Shown one piece after another: positions 30,520 to 37,392 of a DNA stretch of 37,392 bases. Position 1 is the stretch's first letter, and every line of letters begins with the position of its first letter. The notes beneath the pieces are model-generated. The model did no database searches. It was not told the origin of the DNA and saw nothing but the letters and a program-made list of their open reading frames with translations. The DNA lies in assembly GCF_030345695.1 (NCBI RefSeq), contig NZ_JAUASV010000027.1:1-37392 (forward strand), given 5' to 3'. Made by a program: the position numbers and the translations under genes. Source of the stretch: Galbitalea sp. SE-J8. GTDB taxonomy: Bacteria; Actinomycetota; Actinomycetes; Actinomycetales; Microbacteriaceae.

Positions 30520-31338
30520 TCAGCGGATCGTCACGGGCTGCGGCCGGCTCCCGACGACGACGATCGGCGAGCCCCCGGTCTGCGGCGTCACCTGGATCAC
30601 CGCCGACACGTCGTACCCGCCGGGGGCGGCGGCGGGCAGGTCGTCGCGGAACGATTCGCGCCCCTCATCCGTCCCGTCGCACACGACGGGCGTGAGGGTC
30701 GCGCCGAGTCTCATCGACTCGCCGGGCGCGAGATCGACGACGGCCGCCATCGCGATCACCGGGCCGTTCGAGTGCCACACCGTGCGGCCGTCCCGTGACA
30801 GGGTGATCGTCGGCACCGCGGACGTCGTGCCGGTGACGCGCCCGGTGCCCGTGTTGGTGAGCGTCACCCACCCCGTGACGGATGCCGTGCCCGCCTCGAT
30901 CACGGACGGGAAGTCCGTCGTGAGCACGAGTCCCGACGGATCGGGCGCGAGGTCGGCGAGCGACCCGCCGCACGGGTTGAGCTTCTCCAGGGGCGCGATG
31001 CCGATGGCGTCGCCGCCGGACGGGCCCTGCCCGGGGCCGCCGTCCGTCGCGGCGTCCGTTCCGCCGCCCGCGGCGCCGTCCGGCGCACCGCCCGCGCCCG
31101 GGGCGGCCTCGGGCCGTGAGGCGGAGTCGGCCATGCCGCTCGCCGTCGACGTCGCGACCCCGCGCAGCAGGGAGCCGCCGCCGATCACGAGTCCGACGAC
31201 GGCGACGGCCGCGACGCCCCCGACGGCGAGCTGGCGGGGGAGCCGACGGCGGCGCGCGCGCCGCACCACCGCATCCGTGTCGATGCGGCGGTCGGACGGG
31301 GCGGAGAACAGCGGGGTGAGGTCGTCGCGGTCAGGCAC
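30520..31338 (-). CDS. membrane-anchored extracytoplasmic protein paired with the ECF sigma factor
   Basis: The product has 272 aa. An Arg-rich cytoplasmic N-terminus (1-36, RRARRRRLPRQ) is followed by one membrane helix (about 37-58), a Gly/Ala/Pro-rich spacer (about 65-105) and a beta-type extracytoplasmic domain with two Cys (NPCGGSLADL and PVVCDGTDEG). GTG 31338 overlaps the sigma gene stop by 8 nt and has GGGAG 6 nt upstream. The layout (short cytosolic end, one helix, outer domain, coupled to an ECF sigma gene) is that of an anti-sigma or co-sensor, but I see no zinc-binding H-x3-C-x2-C motif in the short N-terminus, so this role is tentative. Confidence 0.75.
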   Translation of the reverse strand: MPDRDDLTPLFSAPSDRRIDTDAVVRRARRRRLPRQLAVGGVAAVAVVGLVIGGGSLLRGVATSTASGMADSASRPEAAPGAGGAPDGAAGGGTDAATDGGPGQGPSGGDAIGIAPLEKLNPCGGSLADLAPDPSGLVLTTDFPSVIEAGTASVTGWVTLTNTGTGRVTGTTSAVPTITLSRDGRTVWHSNGPVIAMAAVVDLAPGESMRLGATLTPVVCDGTDEGRESFRDDLPAAAPGGYDVSAVIQVTPQTGGSPIVVVGSRPQPVTIR

Positions 31339-31933
31339 GGTCGACTCCCTTCGAACGGGTCGGAGCATCGGCGGAGCCGGGCCGGGCCGACGGCGCCTCC
31401 GCGATCGGGGTGATGACGGCATCCGGCTCGCGGCCGAGCGCGAGGGCCATCTTGGCGAGGCCGTCGGAGAGGTAGCGCTTGACCGTTCCGGGACTGATCT
31501 CGAGCGTCGCGGCGATCTGGGCGACGGGCAGGTCGTCGTAGTAGCGCAGCACGAGGCAGGCGCGCTCGCGCGGACTGAGCTTGCGGAGCTCGCCGTGCAG
31601 GTCGAGGCGTCGCTCGGTGTCCGCGTCCGGCGACTCCACCTCCTCGGGGCGCCAGGTCAGGTGCGCGATGCGCCGCCAGGTCGTGCGCCGGCGCACGCGG
31701 TCGATGTGGAGCGAGACGATCGCCCGCCGCACGTACGCCTCGGCGTTGTCGACGGTGTAGCCGTTGCGCAGCCGCCCGAACGTGCGCACGAGCGCGTCCT
31801 GCACGAGGTCGGCGGCATCCGTGCTCGAGCCGCACACGAACGCGGCGTAGCGCACGAGGGCGTCGCCGCGCGTCTCGACGAGCCGAGCGAGCACGCGCTC
31901 CCACTGCGGAGCGGTCGGCGAGGGATCGGTCAC
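31331..31933 (-). CDS. ECF RNA polymerase sigma factor, SigE-family type
   Basis: The product has 200 aa. Region 2 spans about 20-82 (VRYAAFVCGSSTDAADLVQDALVRTFGRLR, AYVRRAIVSLHIDRVRRR) and region 4 about 118-168 (LSPRERACLVLRYYDDLPVAQIAATLEISPGTVKRYLSDGLAKM). The sequence matches the actinobacterial SigE-like (SigE70/RpoE) group. GTG 31933 has AGGAGG 6 nt upstream. A 30-residue tail after region 4 is Pro/Ala-rich. It is co-transcribed with the membrane protein that follows and probably controls its own promoter (31958-31981). Confidence 0.92.
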   Translation of the reverse strand: MTDPSPTAPQWERVLARLVETRGDALVRYAAFVCGSSTDAADLVQDALVRTFGRLRNGYTVDNAEAYVRRAIVSLHIDRVRRRTTWRRIAHLTWRPEEVESPDADTERRLDLHGELRKLSPRERACLVLRYYDDLPVAQIAATLEISPGTVKRYLSDGLAKMALALGREPDAVITPIAEAPSARPGSADAPTRSKGVDRA

Positions 31934-31957
31934 GGGATCCTCCTCTCTACTGCCTAT

Positions 31958-31981
31958 GACGAACGGATGCGGCGGAAGGTT
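31958..31981 (-). promoter_or_regulatory. ECF-type autoregulatory promoter of the sigma gene
   Basis: On the minus strand AACC (31981-31978), 16 bp, CGTC (31961-31958). AACC-N16-CGTC is the general form of ECF-dependent promoters, about 25 nt upstream of the sigma GTG. It suggests self-activation. Confidence 0.5.
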
Positions 31982-32010
31982 GGGTCGCTCGGGCCGGGCG
32001 ATCGGATCGC

Positions 32011-32016
32011 TAGGAT
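32011..32016 (+). promoter_or_regulatory. leaderless-type -10 (TAGGAT) of the 57-aa membrane protein
   Basis: TAGGAT with a 6-nt gap to ATG 32023; divergent from the sigma operon. Confidence 0.6.
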
Positions 32017-32022
32017 CGCAGT

Positions 32023-32196
32023 ATGAACGTGCTGGGCTTCCTCGTCTCGATCGTGCTGTTCTTCGTCGGCATCTTCCTGCTCGGCCAGGCGTTCGTCGTG
32101 GAGGCGGGCCAGGCCTACGTGTTCCTCGGCGGGGTGCTCGTGATCAGCATCGCGTTCGCGCTGCCCATCCACCTCTACAAGCGCATCGCGCCGTAG
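32023..32196 (+). CDS. 57-aa two-helix membrane protein
   Basis: MNVLGFLVSIVLFFVGIFLL opens the protein, followed by a short loop (GQAFVVEAGQAY), a second hydrophobic segment (VFLGGVLVISIAFALP) and the tail IHLYKRIAP. The Met is 6 nt after a -10 hexamer and codon use is as biased as in neighbours. Small two-TM proteins of this kind are frequent in actinobacteria and have no assigned function. It is divergent from the ECF sigma gene, which could be incidental. Confidence 0.7.
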   Translation: MNVLGFLVSIVLFFVGIFLLGQAFVVEAGQAYVFLGGVLVISIAFALPIHLYKRIAP

Positions 32197-32235
32197 CCGG
32201 CGCGTCAACGGTTGCGTCCGGCCGGGGCCGCGCGG

Positions 32236-34050
32236 TCACAGCCCGCGGAGGATCGCGAGGTTCGAGGCCGCTGTCGTGTTTCCGGGGTCGAGCGTCAGTG
32301 CGCGCTCGCAGTCGGCGATCGCGTCGTCGATTCGGCCGAGGTCGGCCAGGGAGACCGATCTGCGCACGTAGAGGTCGGGGTCGCCGGGCGACCAGGCGAT
32401 CGCGCGATCGAGCGCCTCGGCGGCTCCCGCATCGTCGCCGTTGATCGCAAGCCCCACGGCCTCCGCGCGCAGAGCGTCCGGCGAACCGCCGAGGAGCGCG
32501 GAGGCCCGATTCCCCCATTCGGCGGCAAGGCGACCGGCTTCCGCCCGGAACGTGGCGTCCTCGGCCGAGTCGGCCGCTTGCGCCGCGTACTGGGCGAGGA
32601 GCTCGCGTGTGCCGCCATCCCAGGCGGCGAGGGCGGCCACCGTGTCACCCGCCGATCGAGCCGTGGCGGCATCCCCCCGGGTGAGGGCGTCGGATGCGAC
32701 GCGTGCTGCGCTCTGAGCGAGGGCCGCTCCGCCGAGCGTCACGGCGCACAGCGCCGCCGCGACGACCCACGCGATCCGTGTGGCGCGCGCACGGCCGCGT
32801 GCTCGGTCGGGTCTGCCGAGCGCGTCGTCGGTGCGCGGAAGAGCGACGAGAGCCCCCAGCGTCGGTGCGCCCAACGCGAGCACGCTGATCGTCGTGAAAT
32901 GGACGAGGAGACCCACGCCGACCCCGAGGAGCGCCGCCGCGAGCACGACCTGCTCCATCGCGGACGCGGTTCCACTCGCTCTCACGCGCTGAACGACCCG
33001 CGTCAGAACGACGACCACGAGCGCCACGAGCAGTAGGACGAGGGGGATGCCGCCCGAAGCCGCCGCCTGCAGCGCGACATCGTGCGGCGAGTCGATGGGT
33101 TGATCGAATCCGATCGAGGTCGCCCATCCGGCGTCGTGATAGCCCAGCACGGCGCGGGAGAATCCGTTCGGTCCGACCCCGAACGCGGGATGGTCCCCGA
33201 TCAGCTTGAGCGTCTCCGCCCAGGTGCGGACGCGGATGTCGACCGTGCTCGACGCCGCTTGCGCCACACCCAGCACTCGGCCGACCGTGGCGGGGTTCGC
33301 TACGGCGGAGACGACACCGACGATCGCCACCGCTGCCGCGCCGATGAGCACGCCGCGGGAGCGGGTTGTTCGTCGTGCCGCGAGCGCGACGCCGCCGACG
33401 ACGAGTCCGACGGCTGCGCCGGCGAGCGCACCTCGGGATGCGGACAGCGCTACCGTGCCGATGCCGGCGAGCGCGCCGAGCACGAGCAACGGATGGCGCT
33501 CGCGCACGAGAGCCGCACACAGCACCCCGGTGATGAGCACGCCGAGGAGCCCGGCGTCGCTGGCGTTTCCGGTCAGAGAGCCGGTGCGCTCGGTGATCGT
33601 GCCCCCGATCGGTCGGGCGCCGAGCGCCTCGGCGAGCTGCACCGTGACGACAGCCAGGCCGACCACGGCAACGCCCCGGTGGAGCAGCGTGGTGGTGGCG
33701 GGCTCCGCACCCGGACCGAGCAATCGCGCGCCGGCCCAGACAAGACCGAGATAGCACGTCAGCGCGAGCACACCCTCGTATCGTGGCGCGCGTCCGAGCA
33801 GCGCCACGAGCGGCGTCGAGGACGACAGCGCTGCGATCAGCAGGACGCCGGCCGCCGCGGCGAACACGATCACCATCGCGCGCGGAAGGCGTCCGGTCGG
33901 TGGAGCACACGCGGCCGCGACGATCGCGACCGATGCGACGACGAGCTTGGGAAGGTAGTACGGCAGGAGCGCGCCCGGAAGGACCACCGCGACCGCGCAC
34001 ACGAGCAGCACGACGGCGAGGCGCGTGCGGGCTCGCGCCGACATCTTCAT
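32236..34050 (-). CDS. O-antigen ligase/Wzy-like membrane protein with C-terminal TPR
   Basis: The product has 604 aa. About 10-12 hydrophobic helices (8-420) include the periplasmic-loop block VRTWAETLKLIGDHPAFGVGPNGFSRAVLGYHDAGW, with the G-x-G-x-N/G-F motif and nearby His of the Wzy_C/O-antigen-ligase domain, and SLTGNASDAGLLGVLITG. The C-terminus (about 500-604) holds TPR-like helices (EALDRAIAWSPGDPDLYVRRSVSLADLGRIDDAIADCERALTLDPGN). Such proteins join sugar chains to lipids or proteins at the outer face of the membrane. ATG 34050 (an in-frame ATG also at 34044) lies 3 nt after the tRNA-Arg 3' end, with the acceptor-stem G-run as the only Shine-Dalgarno-like element. The neighbouring surface protein could be an acceptor (inference). 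Confidence 0.85.
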   Translation of the reverse strand: MKMSARARTRLAVVLLVCAVAVVLPGALLPYYLPKLVVASVAIVAAACAPPTGRLPRAMVIVFAAAAGVLLIAALSSSTPLVALLGRAPRYEGVLALTCYLGLVWAGARLLGPGAEPATTTLLHRGVAVVGLAVVTVQLAEALGARPIGGTITERTGSLTGNASDAGLLGVLITGVLCAALVRERHPLLVLGALAGIGTVALSASRGALAGAAVGLVVGGVALAARRTTRSRGVLIGAAAVAIVGVVSAVANPATVGRVLGVAQAASSTVDIRVRTWAETLKLIGDHPAFGVGPNGFSRAVLGYHDAGWATSIGFDQPIDSPHDVALQAAASGGIPLVLLLVALVVVVLTRVVQRVRASGTASAMEQVVLAAALLGVGVGLLVHFTTISVLALGAPTLGALVALPRTDDALGRPDRARGRARATRIAWVVAAALCAVTLGGAALAQSAARVASDALTRGDAATARSAGDTVAALAAWDGGTRELLAQYAAQAADSAEDATFRAEAGRLAAEWGNRASALLGGSPDALRAEAVGLAINGDDAGAAEALDRAIAWSPGDPDLYVRRSVSLADLGRIDDAIADCERALTLDPGNTTAASNLAILRGL

Positions 34051-34053
34051 GGG

Positions 34054-34126
34054 TGCCCCCAGCAGGATTTGAACCTGCGGCCTTCTGCTCCGGAGGCAGA
34101 CGCTCTATCCCCTGAGCTATGGGGGC
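34054..34126 (-). tRNA. tRNA-Arg (anticodon CCG)
   Basis: A 73-nt cloverleaf: acceptor GCCCCCA/TGGGGGC, D arm GCTC-AGGGGATA-GAGC, anticodon stem TCTGC/GCAGA with loop CTCCGGA (anticodon CCG, reads CGG), variable AGGCC, T arm GCAGG-TTCAAAT-CCTGC, discriminator A. CCA is not encoded; CCC and then the ATG of the next gene follow directly. Confidence 0.96.
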
Positions 34127-34140
34127 CCGAATACCTGTTC

Positions 34141-34146
34141 ACAGTA
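34141..34146 (-). promoter_or_regulatory. -10 element (TACTGT) of the tRNA-Arg gene
   Basis: TACTGT on the minus strand, 14 nt before the mature tRNA 5' end. No clear -35. It would also drive the O-antigen-ligase gene by read-through. Confidence 0.45.
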
Positions 34147-34178
34147 GCAGTCCGTGGGAGAGCCGACGTGCAGCGTGA

Positions 34179-34205
34179 GGGCGGCGACGCCCCGGGCCGC
34201 CGCCC
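34179..34205 (-). terminator. GC hairpin after the repeat surface-protein gene
   Basis: GGGCGGCG (34179-34186) and CGCCGCCC (34198-34205), 8-bp perfect arms around an 11-nt GC-rich loop, 10 nt past the stop and upstream of the tRNA promoter. Confidence 0.55.
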
Positions 34206-34215
34206 CATCCGCAGC

Positions 34216-37200
34216 TCAGCGAACCTTCTTCACCGCAACGACGATCTTCGTGACGCTCGTGTACCCGGGTTTCCGGCCGGTGACCCTCAGCGTGATCTTC
34301 TTGCCTCTGTCGGCCTTGGTGATCGTGTACTTCGCCTTGGTCGCCTTCTTGATCGGCTTGCCGTTGCGGTACCACTGGTAGCTGACCTTCGTCTTGGCCG
34401 GCCACTTCATCGCCTTCACGGCGATCGCAGCACCGACCCTGCCGGTCGTCGTCGTCTTGGGCTTGGGCGACTTCGCGATGACCTTGTGGATCGTGATGAC
34501 GGGCGACGTGGCGGTTGCGGTGGTGTACCCCGCGGCCGCGGCGGTGACCACGACCGACACGTGCTTGCCCGCTGCGCTCTTGGGAACCGTCAGTGAGGGT
34601 GAGACGGATCCGGGCAGTGGCCTGCCGTCCACCAGCCACTGATAGCTGACGAGCTGCGGAACGGGCGACCAGGTCCCCGGGTGCGCGGTGAGGCGGGCGC
34701 CGACATCCGGGCTGCCGGACACCGTCGGGTGTCCGAGAACGAAGGATGCGGGCGGTGCCTGGCCAGCATTGTCGGTGCCGCCGCCGTTGCCCCCTCCTCC
34801 GGAGTTCCCGCCGCTGTTGCCGTTGCCGCCGTTGTCGTTGTTCCCGCCGCCGGCGTCTCCGCCGTTGTTCCCGCCGCCGGCGTCTCCGCCGTTGTCGGTC
34901 GCCACGGTCGCGAGCGCGGCGCTGATGGTGGCGCGTTCGCTGCCCGCGACGACGCTCACGGGATTCGCGGTGTCCTCCGTCGGCTTGTCATCCCACCACT
35001 CCGCGACGAGGTTCTGACTCGTCTTGGCGAATCGAACCTTGTAGTCGTTGGTGCTGAGACCGAGGATCGAGTAGTGGCCGGCGCTGTCCGTCTTGGCCGC
35101 AGACGACGCCCACGACGCGTAGCTCCCGTCGCGCAGCTTGGGATAGGCAGCGACCCGCGCGCCCGCCACCGGGGCGGAGCCGGTCGTGACCGTGCCGGAA
35201 ATGATGCCTCCGCGTTGCAGCGCGATATCGCGCGTGACGGTGTCGCCGAGCGCGACGATGATCTGCTCAGGGTCGTCCTCGGACGTGCCGCCGATCCACC
35301 CGGACAGCAGACCGGAACGCGACGGCACCGAGTACGAGATCGTGTACGTTCCGGCGGGCAGCCCTCGAATCGCGAATCGGTGATCCTCGGCGCTCGGGTA
35401 CACCGTCACGCCGGCCACGTAGTCGCCATCGCGGGAGACCTGCAGATCTACCCACGACGGCCAGGCGACTCCGGCCGGAACGCTCAGGGTTCCGGAGACC
35501 GACGCACCGACCACGAGGTCGATGTCGACGCGCGTCACCGCGCCCGTCGTGACGTTGATCGCAGTCGCGTCCGATGCGCTCGTGCCGCCGTGCCATCCGG
35601 CGACGTAGTCCGATGTGTTCGGCGGAGTGAAGCGCAGGGTGTAGGACCCCGCGGGCAGCCCCGGCGCCGAGAACGCCCCACTGGCCGAGTCGTAGTCGAC
35701 GTCGTCGGAGACAAGCGCGCCGTCCCGGTAGACCTCGATCCGAATCGAGTCCGGCAACGCGTTGCCGGCCGGAACCGAGACCGTGCCGGCGATCGTGCCG
35801 CCGGGGTGGAGAGCGGCGTCGTATCCGCTCGCATCCGATCCGGTCGTGACGCTCACGACGTTGGCGGCGGCGAGGGTCGGCTGGTCATTCCACCACTGCG
35901 CGACGAGGTTCTGGCTCGTCTTCGTGAAGCGGACCTTGTAGTCGCCAGTGCTGAGACCCGCGAGCGAGTAGCTGCCGTCGGCCGCGGTCGTCACGTGTCG
36001 AGACGAGTACCAGTGGTCGTCGCCGTCCCAGTAGCTCAGAAACGCGTCCACCCGCGCGCCGGCGACCGGCGCGGTGCCGTCGGTCACGATGCCCGAGATC
36101 GACGCGGAGCGGATGAGAGTGAGATCCGCAGTGACTGCCGCGCCCGAGGCGACGACGATGGGTGTCGCGTTCTCCTGGGTCTCCCCGCCGAGCCACCCGT
36201 CGACGAACGGCGACGACAACGGCGCTCTGTAGTGGATGGCGTAGGTGCCCGCGCGCAGCTCATTGACCGCATACGTTCCGGTGGCGCGGTCGTAAGATCC
36301 CGACGCCACCCAGTCGTCGCCCTGGTACACATCGATCCACAGCCGCGACGGAAGCGTCGTGCCCGATGGCGCGATGACAGTTCCGGAGATCGTCGCCGCC
36401 GACTCGAGCGACAGGTTGACGATCGTGTTGCCGCCCGCCGTCACAGTGACGGTGGTCGCGGTGGCTTGACCCGCGCCCCCGTACCAGCCGCTGAAGTAGC
36501 TGGGTGCGCTCGAGCTGTAGCTGTACGGGTAGTACTGGAGCTTGTAGGAGCCCGCGGGCAGTCCGGTGATCGCGTACGCGCCCGTGCTGTGGTCGTAGTC
36601 CGTCGAGCCGTAGTAGTAGCTGCCGTCGCGGTAGAGCGAGAAGGACACCTGGTCGGGGAGGGCGAGGCCGGCGGGGGCGGTGATGGTGCCGCTGATCTTG
36701 CCGCCGGCGGTGAGGGTGATGTTGGCTGTGCTCGTGGCTCCGGCGGTGACCGTGATCGTGGTCGCGCTGTCCTGGCTGGTGCCGCCGTACCAGCCGGCGA
36801 CGTAGCTCGGCGCGTCCGCGCTCGCGCCGTAGCTGTACGGGTAGTACTGGAGCTTGTAGGAGCCCGCGGGCAGTCCGGTGATCGCGTACGCGCCCGTGCT
36901 GTGGTCGTAGTCCGTCGAGCCGTAGTAGTAGCTGCCGTCGCGGGAGAGCGAGAAGGACATCTGGTCGGGGAGGGCGAGGCCGGCGGGGGAGGTGATGGTG
37001 CCGCTGATCTTGCCGCCGGCGGTGAGGGTGATGTTGGCGGTGCTCGTGGCTCCGGCGGTGACCGTGATGGTGGTCGCGCTGTCCTGGCTGGTGCCGCCGT
37101 ACCAGCCGGCGAGAAAACTCGGCGCGTCCGCGCTCGCGCCGTAGAAGGAGTATTGGAGCGTGTAGGAGCCCGCGGGGAGCCCGGCGAGGGTGAACGTGCC

Positions 37201-37392
37201 GGTGCTCGGGGCGTAGCTGGACGAGCCGCCGTAGTAGTAGCTGCCGTCGCGGTAGAGCGAGAAGGACACCTGGTCGGGGAGGGCGAGGCCGGCGGGGGAG
37301 GTGATGGTGCCGCTGATCTTGCCGCCGGCGGTGAGGGTGATGTTGGCGGTGCTCGTGGCTCCGGCGGTGACCGTGATGGTGGTCGCGCTGTC
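34216..37392 (-). CDS. large secreted/surface protein with tandem beta-sandwich repeats (5' end missing)
   Basis: 1058 aa are visible; the N-terminus lies beyond the right edge. The first part is a tandem array of modules of about 103 aa, each opening I-S-G-T and containing LPAGSYKLQY, GWYGGTSQDSATTITV and a YYYG loop; they resemble carboxypeptidase-regulatory/CnaB-like beta-sandwiches. Two such domains of another subtype (GAPVAGARVDAF..., ADGSYSLAGLSTGDYKVRF) follow, then a Gly/Asn-rich linker (DAGGGNN units), and two Ig-like repeats with YQWLVDGRPLPG and YQWYRNGKPIKKA, ending in a Lys-rich domain (GYTSVTKIVVAVKKVR). No LPxTG or C-terminal helix is seen, so attachment would rely on the Ig-like end or the missing part. 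Likely an adhesin or wall-associated protein. Confidence 0.85.
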   Translation of the reverse strand, partial: DSATTITVTAGATSTANITLTAGGKISGTITSPAGLALPDQVSFSLYRDGSYYYGGSSSYAPSTGTFTLAGLPAGSYTLQYSFYGASADAPSFLAGWYGGTSQDSATTITVTAGATSTANITLTAGGKISGTITSPAGLALPDQMSFSLSRDGSYYYGSTDYDHSTGAYAITGLPAGSYKLQYYPYSYGASADAPSYVAGWYGGTSQDSATTITVTAGATSTANITLTAGGKISGTITAPAGLALPDQVSFSLYRDGSYYYGSTDYDHSTGAYAITGLPAGSYKLQYYPYSYSSSAPSYFSGWYGGAGQATATTVTVTAGGNTIVNLSLESAATISGTVIAPSGTTLPSRLWIDVYQGDDWVASGSYDRATGTYAVNELRAGTYAIHYRAPLSSPFVDGWLGGETQENATPIVVASGAAVTADLTLIRSASISGIVTDGTAPVAGARVDAFLSYWDGDDHWYSSRHVTTAADGSYSLAGLSTGDYKVRFTKTSQNLVAQWWNDQPTLAAANVVSVTTGSDASGYDAALHPGGTIAGTVSVPAGNALPDSIRIEVYRDGALVSDDVDYDSASGAFSAPGLPAGSYTLRFTPPNTSDYVAGWHGGTSASDATAINVTTGAVTRVDIDLVVGASVSGTLSVPAGVAWPSWVDLQVSRDGDYVAGVTVYPSAEDHRFAIRGLPAGTYTISYSVPSRSGLLSGWIGGTSEDDPEQIIVALGDTVTRDIALQRGGIISGTVTTGSAPVAGARVAAYPKLRDGSYASWASSAAKTDSAGHYSILGLSTNDYKVRFAKTSQNLVAEWWDDKPTEDTANPVSVVAGSERATISAALATVATDNGGDAGGGNNGGDAGGGNNDNGGNGNSGGNSGGGGNGGGTDNAGQAPPASFVLGHPTVSGSPDVGARLTAHPGTWSPVPQLVSYQWLVDGRPLPGSVSPSLTVPKSAAGKHVSVVVTAAAAGYTTATATSPVITIHKVIAKSPKPKTTTTGRVGAAIAVKAMKWPAKTKVSYQWYRNGKPIKKATKAKYTITKADRGKKITLRVTGRKPGYTSVTKIVVAVKKVR
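36517..37392 (-). repeat. near-identical tandem 309/312-bp repeats in the surface-protein gene
   Basis: Landmarks recur with 312- and 309-bp spacing (for example GTGGTCGCGCTGTC at 36758, 37070 and 37379, and GAGAAGGACA at 36638, 36950 and 37259). Copies differ at only a few sites, including a Tyr-Pro-Tyr-Ser codon indel. More divergent copies extend to about 35500. The repeats continue past the edge, so the total copy number is unknown. Confidence 0.9.

Noticed and set aside
32236-34126. Genomic island integrated at the tRNA-Arg 3' end
   Set aside because: tRNA 3' ends are common integration sites, but I see no integrase gene and no second copy of the tRNA 3' sequence in the window. Composition is not clearly foreign.
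36517-37392. Transposon or insertion sequence at the right edge
   Set aside because: The repeats are in-frame coding modules of a surface protein. No transposase or terminal inverted repeats are present.

Overview
This is a GC-rich (about 70% G+C) chromosomal window from an actinobacterium, most likely a member of the Microbacteriaceae (Micrococcales). The evidence is the actinobacterial-type 2-oxoglutarate decarboxylase N-terminus at the left edge, an MshA-like (mycothiol pathway) glycosyltransferase, many GTG starts, genes overlapping by ATGA/GTGA, very frequent -10 hexamers placed 6-9 nt before a start codon (leaderless mRNAs), and a strong excess of the word GGATG/CATCC. I could run no searches, so family names rest on motifs I can read.

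Layout. 1-284: start of kgd (minus, cut by the window edge). 500-2862: two overlapping CNNM/CorC-like DUF21-CBS membrane proteins. 2915-3796: nnrD (NAD(P)H-hydrate repair). 3788-4312: an array of inverted REP-like repeats between convergent genes. 4329-6874: a polar amino-acid ABC importer (ATPase, permease, lipoprotein; minus). 7006-9539: GT87 membrane glycosyltransferase plus DHA1 MFS transporter. 9671-12820: a three-gene sensory operon (histidine kinase, polytopic membrane protein, LuxR-type response regulator; minus). 13048-15662: metX and metY, the acetylhomoserine route to homocysteine (minus). 15812-17925: PadR repressor plus 14-TM drug exporter with a clear operator. 17950-21477: acyltransferase-3, SDR and a large MFS exporter. 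21550-23443: phosphoribosyltransferase, S51 peptidase, uracil-DNA glycosylase. 23472-26139: GNAT acetyltransferase and a YtrA-type GntR/ABC operon. 26259-27901: small SIP-domain protein under a DtxR-like iron box, then the MshA-like glycosyltransferase. 27949-30483: FAD disulfide oxidoreductase and an atypical arginase-fold protein with an Arg-rich leader peptide. 30520-32196: ECF sigma factor with its membrane partner, and a 57-aa membrane protein. 32236-37392: O-antigen-ligase/TPR protein starting 3 nt after a tRNA-Arg(CCG), and a large repeat surface protein running off the right edge.

How it works together. Most transcription units are short (1-3 genes), often leaderless, and separated by GC-rich hairpins or repeats. 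Several carry local regulators with visible palindromes at the promoter (PadR-MFS, GntR-ABC, MFS at 21477, the iron box at 26236). The most unusual items are a leaderless Arg-rich mini-ORF just upstream of an arginase-family gene that has lost canonical residues, two other leaderless mini-ORFs overlapping the starts of membrane-protein genes, a coding sequence abutting a tRNA 3' end, the histidine kinase operon with an uncharacterised membrane protein, and two distinct families of intergenic inverted repeats that reach into gene ends.
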